DNA from: Echria macrotheca
Taxonomy: Eukaryota; Ascomycota; Sordariomycetes; Sordariales; Schizotheciaceae
Assembly: GCA_030411725.1 (NCBI GenBank)
Contig: MU839830.1
Span: 124,001 to 188,000, forward strand
Reading direction: 5' to 3'
DNA: 64,000 nucleotides
Below the pieces are notes generated by a model. It did not search any database. It worked only from the letters and a program-made list of their open reading frames with translations, and was not told where the DNA came from. A program made the position numbers and the translations under genes. Positions 55,972 through 64,000 of this stretch are shown in pieces. Positions within the stretch are counted from its first letter, which is position 1; each line of letters begins with the position of its first letter.

Positions 55972-57889
55972 ATGGGCTTGAAGAAACCATGGGCCGTGTC
56001 GGACGTGCTGAGCTGGGACTCGATCGCGGCCAAGTTCTGGAACACGGTCAGCCAGACGTGGTACTTGGGGTTTACCTCGTTTGGAGGGCCACCGGTGCAT
56101 TTTAAGATTGTATGCTTCCTCGTCCGACACCTCCAGACAGGATTGTCATCACTTCTGGGGAGCTGGTGTTTGAACGGTCACCGCTGACCAGACCGGACAG
56201 TTCCACGACAAATTCGTCGCCAAGCTGCAATGGATCGACGAGCAGGTGGTAAGAAAGCCTGACGAACAACACCAGACTCACGAATGTGAACACAAGATCA
56301 AATGCTAATGACAACAACACCCCCCACAGTACCAAGAGCTCTTCAGCGTGTGCCAGGCCTTCTCCGGGCCCGGCAGCACCAAGATGCTGTACTGCATCAA
56401 CCTGATCCACGACGGATTCCTCCCAGCCGTCCTAGGTTTTCTGATCTGGAGGTGTGTTTACCCCCCTTCCTTTCGTCTCCTACTAACACAAAAAGTCTCC
56501 CCGGCGCCCTGGGCATGCTAGGCCTCGCCATCGGCATCTCCAACATCGGCGAGACGCTCCCCCGTCCCGTCTACGCTCTCCTGTCGGGTCTCAACGCGGC
56601 CACGGTGGGCATCATCGCCCTCGCGGCCGTACAGCTGGCCCACAAGGCCATCACCGACAAGCTCACGCGGGTCCTGGTCTTCCTCGGTGCCGCCGCCGGA
56701 CTGCTGTACAACGCGCTCTGGTACTTCCCGCTGCTGATGCTCCTCGCCGGTATCATCTCCGTCGTCCACGACTTTCGCTGGCTACATCCGCCCGTCAAGG
56801 CCATCGCGCGCACACCGCAGACCCTAAGAGCTAAACTGACGGGACGACGACGCCGGGGTGATACCGCCGCAGAGGAAGGCGTCGAACTGGCCGAGCCGAC
56901 CACCCACACCCACACCAGACAAAACGACAGCAGGGACACCAAGAACACCTCTCCCCCACATCTAGACAATGATGACCAACAACCTCTCCCACAAACCAGC
57001 CAGGGCGAGGCCGCCGAGGCAGAAGACGACGACACAGCCCGCGTAGTCCCGCAGTCACACAGACTAACGACCATGTCCTGGCCCGCCGGTCTGGGTCTGA
57101 TCATTCTATTTCTCCTAACTTTCATTGTCGTCCTGGTACTAAGAGGAACACTCCCCTCCCCGCCGCTTCTCTGTACGTCTCCCCCCTTTATCCCCTTTTT
57201 GTAGAGAATCCCCAGTAACTAATTCCGAGTGCCGAAAAAAAAAGACCGCCTCTTCGCAAACATGTACCTAGCAGGCACCATAATCTTCGGCGGCGGCCCC
57301 GTCGTGATCCCCCTCCTGCGCGAATACGTAGTAGCAGAGGGCTGGGTATCGCCACGCGACTTTCTCATCGGCCTAGCTCTGATCCAGGGCTTTCCCGGTC
57401 CGAATTTCAACTTTGCCGTCTGTTCGTGTCTTCTCCCTCTCCCCCCCTCTCCCCGCCCCTAACCTTTCTGACCCCCCCAAAAAAGACCTAGGAGCCCTCA
57501 CAGCCACGGGAGCAGGCCAATCCCCCGCCGCAGGCGCACTCCTAGGCTATCTCGGAATCTTCCTCCCAGGCCTAATGACCGTGCACGGCACAATGGGTAT
57601 CTGGACCGCCATCCGCAGCTGGCGATGGGTCCGGTCCGCGCTGCGGGGGGTCAACGCGGCCGCCGTCGGCCTGATCTACACGGCCGTCTACAGGCTGTGG
57701 CAGATCGGCTGGATCGACGAGGGCTTCGAGAGGGGGACCAGTCTGGCCGACGATCCGTGGTGGGTGGTCGTCACGGCGACGAGCTATGTGGGCGGGTGCT
57801 GGTTTGGGGTCAGTCCGCCTGTTGCGTGTGTGCTCGGTGCGGTGCTGGGGTTGGTGCGGTATGGTGTTGTTCAGGGGCAGGGGCTGTGA
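55972..57889 (+). CDS. CHR-family chromate/anion transporter
   Basis: Six exons, 55972..56109, 56201..56248, 56330..56451, 56496..57172, 57230..57421 and 57486..57889, give 526 residues with all phases closing. The protein is built of two homologous CHR halves. The first has TWYLGFTSFGGPPVHF, WIDEQVYQELFSVCQAFSGPGSTK and several helices; the second has MYLAGTIIFGGGPVVIPLL and GLALIQGFPGPNFNF. A disordered, charged linker of about 100 residues with His/Thr/Gln runs separates the halves. Bacterial ChrA homologues export chromate by proton or sulfate-coupled transport; fungal members are less studied, and the anion carried here is not known. Introns are short and some donors (GTTCGT, GTGTGT) are weak, but each restores a family motif. 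Confidence 0.9.
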
Positions 57890-58051
57890 CTTTGGAGAGC
57901 AGGACTCGCGAGGTTTCAAGGTTATTTATGAGAACTCTCTTTCTTTCTTCGCCAGCTTATATGAGGTATACCTTTCTAGTTTCTCGGTAACCTAGCCTAG
58001 CCTATTATCACAACACAACAGAGGTACTTATACTACACACAACAAAAAACA

Positions 58052-59270
58052 TCACAGTTTCTCCCCTCCCCCCCCTCCCCTCTTCCTAATAACCCCCGCA
58101 ACCTCACTCCAAACCCACCCATTCTTCAAAACCTTCTCATTCCGCCCCGTCTGCACATGAAACTTCCCCACGGCCCGAAACTCCCACCACCTCCTCGTCG
58201 CGTTCTCCCCCGCCGTGTCGCGCACGAAATTCACCATGCCCAGCCGCCGGTCGACGGCCCGCATCTCACCAACCCGCAGCGCCGTCGTCCGCGGCTTACC
58301 AATAAAACTCATGGTAACAATATCCAGCCGTGTCGTGGGTGGTACGTTGGCCACGAACCGCTTGAGCATCTCCGTCGAGGACCGCGCGAAGGGCGGCAGG
58401 TGGAGCGTCATGGTCGAGACGAAGGCCGCTGAACTATAAGCGACGAAGGCTAGGGGGATGGTGCCGCATAGGATTACTACGATGTGTGTTAGTATTCTAG
58501 AAAAAAAAAGGGAGACAGAGAAGACAAACTTCCGGCGGTCTTGTACCAGTCCTCGTCGGCTTGGATGTAGCTCGGCGCGGCTAAAAAGTTGAAGAAGATA
58601 AACACGAAAAGGGTGGTGACTTTGAGGCAGGCGAGGAAGGTCGTTCCTAATCTTTGCTGTTAGTAAGTCTGAAACTCTCGACAGAAGGGGTAAGAGATAT
58701 ACATACGGCCCGTCCCGGCGTGGTATATGAGTAGTTTCTCCGGGTATGCTGTAACGCGTCAGGTCAGCTTTAATCATATTTCAGAAGTCTCGAAGGGGGG
58801 ATCTCGAAGCATTACTGGCAAAAAAAACCAAAAAAAAAGGGAAACGTACGCATCCTACTCCCACCACCCCCCTTCCCAGCCAACCCCGACGCCGACGCCG
58901 AAGCCATCCCCCTCCTACCAGCAAACCCAAAACTCCTCATCCGGGTACCGGTAGTCCCGCTCGTCGTCACCCTCTTCAAAAACAACAACACCCCCCTCCA
59001 CTGACCACCACCACCACCACCGGACCCATAAACCACCCTCCCAGCAGCCCCAGAAGAGGAGCCACTAGATGAGGCCGACACCGACACCGATCCAAAACCC
59101 CGCACGCCAGAACTACACCTCGACAAGTCCACAACCAGCCCGGACCCTCTTGGAAGGGAGGAGGCACACATCCTCATCCTCGCCGAACCCGGACCGGAAC
59201 CCGAACCAATCCATCTCAATCTCAACCCCCCACCGACTTCAATCCCTAGACCTAGGGAGCTAATCATCAT
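58052..59270 (-). CDS. TMEM70-like mitochondrial membrane protein
   Basis: Four exons, complement(58850..59270), (58707..58748), (58530..58646) and (58052..58476), give 334 residues (the ATG at 59267 is an alternative). The first ~130 residues are Ser/Gly/Arg-rich with almost no acidic residues, a plausible presequence. Then PEKLLIYHAGTGRTTF leads into two close membrane helices (FVFIFFNFLAAPSYI and VILCGTIPLAFVAYSSAAFV) separated by a short charged loop. The C-terminal soluble part is LDIVTMSFIGKPRTTALRVGEMR and so on. Two helices in a hairpin followed by this beta-type domain is the layout of TMEM70/TMEM186/TMEM223-type inner-membrane assembly factors; assigning it to one of them is tentative. 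It ends 162 nt from the convergent CHR gene. Confidence 0.72.
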
Positions 59271-60229
59271 CTTCTTCCCTTCCTTGATATCTTCTTCAAA
59301 ATCGCCGCTGCTGCTGATTCATCTCATGACCCGTAGCGTGGCGTAGTGTGGCGTGGCGTGTTGAATTTTAGAGATTATCTCGCGCCATCCGTTTTACCTC
59401 TCAGTCGATCCTTTATCGTGTTAACGTGTTGAGATATACTTAGAGAATTTAGTTGATTTACCCCAACGGTGAAACAATTTGTCGAGAGCAGCAAGCAAGG
59501 CAAGTCGTGTGAGATGGTCGGTGGTGGGTCACAGCAAGCAAGCACCCGTGGCACCTCAATGAACCAACCCATCGCGCTGCGGGTCCAGCGCGGAAAATTC
59601 AATGTTGAGATTGACATGTGGCCCGAGCTCTCTCTCCCTGAGTGGCACACACTCATCTCAGACACAGACACTCACATCCGCTGAGCTGACCCCGAGACCA
59701 CACAACTAAACCGGGCAAGGTACTTATCCACATCATTAAAGACAGATTTAGCTTTTCTCTTCGTTTTTCAGTAATATTAGATGACATCGCAAATTCAACC
59801 AGGGTTGGCGCTAGGTCCTGCTCAACATCAACTTCCTCAACCCACATATCCCACCATCACATTCACAATCGCAACGCATTCATAACACCTAGAACCCATA
59901 TTCTACAGCAAAATATACTCTCGAGTCCCTTTCCTTCCTCACTCCTTGCTAGAGCCTGGCGGAATACACAACCCCCTTTGACAACGTCAAAAACTTCCAA
60001 AACCGATCGATCCATTACCCGACACTACGTGCCAGGAACCAAAGGGAAAAAAAAAGCATAACTTGAATCGCTACCTCCCCCACCCTCCCCCTTCCACAAA
60101 GAAAGCAAGGAAGAAACCACGTCTCGACCCACCAACGCCATCCCCATCGCCCAATACATTGCCTCAAGAATCCTGCATCTCCCCAAGGATTCTGGAAGCC
60201 TCTCTCCAAACCCGTCGTGAGATCTAGTA
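59271..60229. other. Intergenic, no gene seen
   Basis: This is the upstream region of the TMEM70-like gene (left) and the SIN3 3' flank (right), both on the minus strand. AT-rich around 59370-59470. Short frames are unsupported. Confidence 0.5.
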
Positions 60230-63200
60230 CTACTCCATCACGACGTCAACGGCACCCTTGGGCCCCTGCGCCTCCGGAAGCAGCGCGCCCCCCTTCCACT
60301 TCTCGTACTCGTCCTTCATCTTCTGCACCTCCTCATGGCTCATCCCCTTCATCCAGGGGTTGTTGGTGACCCACTTATCCTTGAGACGCTCCTCCCGGAT
60401 ATCGTGAAGAAACCGCTGCTTCTCCTGGTTGAGCGCGTACTCCTCGGGCGCCTCCAACCGCTTGTCAAAGACAAACGAGTCGCATGTACCCTTCTCAAAC
60501 ACCATCTTGTACGAGTTCAAGCAGATGCGCACCACCAGGCCCTCGTTGATGTGGATGCGCTTTTGTGCCAGTCCCTCTTCAAACGTGTCCTTGACATCTG
60601 ATGGCAGATTCCGCTCCAGAACAGACTTTTGCAGCCGCGACCGTACAATGCCCTCGGTATGCTCTATCCGCATATACGATGAGATGTAGTACTGCCACTG
60701 CTGGATCCGCTCCATCTCGTCAGTGTAAAACGTCGTTTCGTCTTTCTGAAGCCAGCGGACCGTCGCCTCTTTCTTCCCCGGATACTGCGTTCGGTTAGTC
60801 ATGTCGGCAAAACAACTAGTCGCCAACTTACCCAGCAGATCACAAACATCTCGCCATCCTTAATGCACTTCTCGGCAAACTTCCTGGCGCTGATCTCGTT
60901 CTGGAAACTCGTCTCCTCCTGCTGTCGGCTTTCCAGATACGCCTTGACGAGCTCCTTGGTCTTCTCGCCCTTGGCGTCCGGGTTATTGCAGGCGAGCCCA
61001 AGCCGGCAAAGCGTCTTGAGCAGATCCTGAATCGTGTACAGCGTCCAGCCCTTCTTGAGATAGAAGTGCCGCAGGATGTCTTGGTACCGGCTCTCCTCGA
61101 CCTCGCCGTTGATGAAATCTTCAATCAGCGTGACGGTAGCCCCCCAGAAAGTCGCGGGATCTTCGCTCGTGAAGTACTGGATGTCTTCGTGAACAAGACC
61201 GAGTAGCTTGGCAGGCTTCTCGGCCTTCTGGCGGTGAATCTCCTCGATGACACTCTCCGGGCTGTTCTTGACATCCTCCAGTCGCTTGTACAGCGTCTGG
61301 AGGACCGTGAAGAAGATGTAGATGTTTTGGTTGCAGTAAAAGTTATACCAGGAGCGTGAGAATGGCGCGTCGGCTTTCAGCTCCCCGTCGACATCCAGAA
61401 GCTCGGCTTGGCCGCCGCCGTCCTTGCCCTTCTCGACAATGATGGGACCCGGCACCGTAGGGAGCCAGCGGTCGTTTGAGACGGGCTGCACCGAAGACTC
61501 CTCGGGCGCATCGGGCATCTCTTCCTCGTTCGCAGATCCCACGTCGGGCGTGGTCTCCTTGCTCCCCGAAGCGGCGCTGTCTTCTTTCTGCGCACGTGGC
61601 CGGCTGCCATTGCGGCCCGGGTCAAGCACGCCACGGAGGAGACTCTTGCCGTTACGACGAGCCCTGCCGTTGGTGAGCTCGGCCGGGGTAGAGTCCTCTT
61701 CGTCCTCCTCGCCCGAGTCGTCGTCGACGTCCTGCAGCTTGGCAAGTGCCACGTCCTCGGGTATGTCAAAGAACTGGGGAACGAAGGTGCGGAAGAATTC
61801 GAGGATGCGCCGTCGTTCTTGCGCATTATGCTGCCCGCCAACGTGCGCAAAAATGACCATGAACCGCAAGAGATCAAGCAGTAGGGCCTGGTCCTTGAAC
61901 TCGTACGAGAACTGATAGCGCGGCGTCTTGATCTTGGTGGCTCGGTCCCGGCGCTGCTCCTCGTACTTGGTCTTGATCACATCGACGAGGTGCTTAGCCG
62001 ACAGGTTGCGCTTGTCGTTGGCTTTGACCTGGATACCCATGTGGTCCAAACTCTTCAGATGCATCGTTTCGGTCTGTGACTGCCACACCTTTTCCCATTC
62101 TCGCTGTAAAGTAACTGTTAGCGATGCTCGGCCGGCTCAAACGGTGCCGCTTACCTGAGAGAATCTCCACTCTTCGTCCTTTTGTTTCAGTCGGCCCATA
62201 ACAACCGGAACAACGGCAAACGGGTTCTTAAACAGCTCGTTGGCAACTTCACAGCCCTTCTCAATGCCGTAAATCTTCTTGAGCACTCGTTTATAGATCG
62301 ACGTGCTCTGTCCGCCCAGCGCGACCGGCATCTTGAATGAGGCTCGCTCAGCTGGTGTCAGCGCGAGCATCTGCTGTGCGATAGGCTCCAGAAGCTGAAT
62401 ACACTTCTGGTTCGCCTCGATGTAGAAGTCGTAGTCATGGCGCTCTTCTTCGATCCGATGAAGTCCCTCTTCGTAGCCGTTCTTGCGATGCGCAACAAAC
62501 CCGGAATCCTCAGAGGCCCACGTGGGGTGAGAGGCCCATTCATCGTTCAGCACTTGATTGCAAAGCTCATCGCGGCCCCCGCAGGGCTTGAGGCGTTCCT
62601 GTACCGTTGTGTCAGTTTCTTTTCATGCTAACCACGGGCATCTATCTGTGCTTACGCGCTTGGGAAGAAGGCGGTAACTGGGCCCAAATCCTCGGCAGTT
62701 GCTCAAGGAAACTCGCCCGGTCGGTGGTTCCGGCCGATTCTCGACAGGCGCTTCCTCTTCGATGGTATGCTTAAGCATGGACATCAACGATGTCATGAGT
62801 TCCGGGTTGCCGCCCATAAACTGATTAGCCTTGTAAATCAAAACGTCTTTGTCGATGAGGTCCAGGTTCCACAGGTTGACGAGCTTCAGGAATTCCGTCA
62901 TGGCTGTGCGGTTTCCGATATGTTTCTTGACCCGATCGAAGAAGGCAAAGTCATCTTGGCTCGATACGGCAATGGGAATCGGAGCGATCGGCTCGGGAAT
63001 GACGGGAGTGAGAGTCGGTTCGATAAAAACGCCGTCGGGCTGCTGGGACGCGGGTTTGTGCGACAGCTTCGCGCGTTTGTTGCCTGACGCATTCGGGAGA
63101 GTTCCGCGCATGGCCGACACTTGCCCTTGCTCTGGCACAGGTGTGGCGGCGAGTGGTCCCTTGTCTGGACGGCGCTTTTTGCTCTCTTTGCTCGCGCTGG

Positions 63201-64000
63201 CCGGAGGCGCAAAGTTTCCAACCGGAGGCATCTTGGGACCGTCGCGAACAGCATGCGCCGGTTGGGGAGTGGGCGTGGTAACTGCCATGGCAATGCCGTC
63301 TTCCGCCCGTTGGCCGCCAGACCGAGTCTGCGCGGCCGACTCGGGTAGAAATTGCTTGAAGTCCTCCAACAAATCTGGAGCCGAGTGGAAGAGGGTCGTG
63401 ACTTGGCCGTAGACGTCCTGGATCGGTTTTTGCTCGCGCTGGTAGGTTTGAAGAATTTCGAGAAATTGCTTGTAGATCTCTGGGCGGTCTTGGAAGCGAT
63501 TCTGAACGAAGAAGTCAGCAGGAGGAGGCGCACAAGATGGGGTCGAAGCAAACGGGCAGAGAGAAAGTTCGGGTGAAAGACAATGGCTCCACCAGAAACC
63601 GCGGCTCCATTGTCTGGGCCTGTTGCCGTATGCACCAGTAAACATCAAAGGGTATCCTTACCTTGATTTTATTGACGTAGCTGATGGCATGGTTGAATTC
63701 GACAGGCCCTCGCTTTTCCAGTTGTGCTGCTGCCCCGTTTGCCGGTGTCTGGCCTGCGCTCGGCGTCGGCGTATGGGCATTTCTCGGCGCCATTCCGTGG
63801 TTTCCGGCAGATCCGTTTTGCACAGCCGGTAGTGTTCGCTGCTGGACGGGGCTCGTGCCTTCGAAAGACGCGCTCTGGCCTGACCCGTGGAACGCCGGCG
63901 GCGCGTTCGGAGCGGGCGTGCTGAATGTTGCTTCCGGACTTTCCACACTATGTTGGATCGCCGGCTGCTGCCAGTTGCCCTGACGCCCTCCGATATAAGG
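60230..64000 (-). CDS. SIN3: Transcriptional corepressor SIN3 (5' end outside window)
   Basis: The exons seen are complement(63662..>64000), (62656..63501), (62155..62598), (60832..62103) and (60230..60784), giving the last 1,151 residues. The frame is still open at the window edge. Visible domains in order: a PAH repeat (AISYVNKIKNRFQDRPEIYK, PDLLEDFKQFLPES), most like PAH2; a second PAH (MTEFLKLVNLWNLDLIDKD), like PAH3; the histone-deacetylase interaction region (PSYRLLPKRERLKP, CGGRDELCNQVLNDEW, ASEDSGF); a middle helical region with an acidic insertion; and the C-terminal Sin3 domain (FSRSWYNFYCNQNIYIFF). PAH1 must lie outside the window. SIN3 scaffolds Rpd3-type histone deacetylase complexes in the nucleus. 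All visible introns are phase 0 with GTAAG donors. Confidence 0.96.

Noticed and set aside
58945..58954. Third copy of the palindromic element (GTACCGGTAG)
   Set aside because: It differs at one base, breaks the palindrome, and lies inside the first coding exon of the TMEM70-like gene.

Overview
This window comes from the nuclear genome of a filamentous ascomycete, most likely a Sordariomycete and possibly close to Sordariales/Chaetomiaceae. The evidence is GC-rich coding sequence, many short introns (about 47-75 nt) with GTRNGT donors, CTRAC/CTAAC branch sites and YAG acceptors, a Pol III tRNA gene with A and B boxes, and fungal-only families (homoisocitrate dehydrogenase, an ADP1-type ABC transporter, GUP1, a NACHT/ankyrin protein). 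There are no operons, insertion sequences or CRISPR arrays. The genus is inference. The exon models below were built by hand from splice signals and reading-frame closure.

Left third (1-18 kb): an F-box/LRR-like protein with an unresolved 5' exon; two Fe-S biogenesis genes (JAC1/HSCB and YAE1); a gene-poor stretch with one small three-exon orphan (8.1-8.7 kb); a proline-rich protein with a conserved N-terminal domain; mitoribosomal protein uS8m; a large disordered protein; and LYS12 of lysine biosynthesis.

Middle (18-40 kb): mitochondrial EF-G1 (MEF1), a GPI-type aspartic protease, a multi-pass fungal membrane protein, a PLP aminotransferase, an ADP1-like ABCG transporter, mitoribosomal mS26 (PET123) divergent from the nucleolar GTPase NOG2, a possible small zinc-binding acidic protein, and a tRNA-Ser(UGA).

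The most interesting region is 40-52 kb. A 1,894-residue NLR-like protein (alpha/beta-hydrolase, NACHT-like, about 20 ankyrin repeats, ZZ finger) has lost both its hydrolase serine and its NACHT P-loop. Next come a 304-residue orphan protein and a divergently transcribed ankyrin + subtilisin-like protease. All three proteins start with an acidic Ser/Asp/Glu segment. A 20-nt element containing the perfect palindrome GTACCGGTAC lies 240-270 bp before each of the three start codons; one copy is shared by the divergent pair. I propose that these three genes form a co-regulated NLR-plus-protease module, perhaps acting in allorecognition, defence or cell death. The sequence features are visible directly; the function is inference.

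Right end (53-64 kb): the MBOAT acyltransferase GUP1, a CHR-family chromate/anion transporter, a TMEM70-like mitochondrial membrane protein, and the 3' part of the corepressor SIN3, which runs off the right edge.
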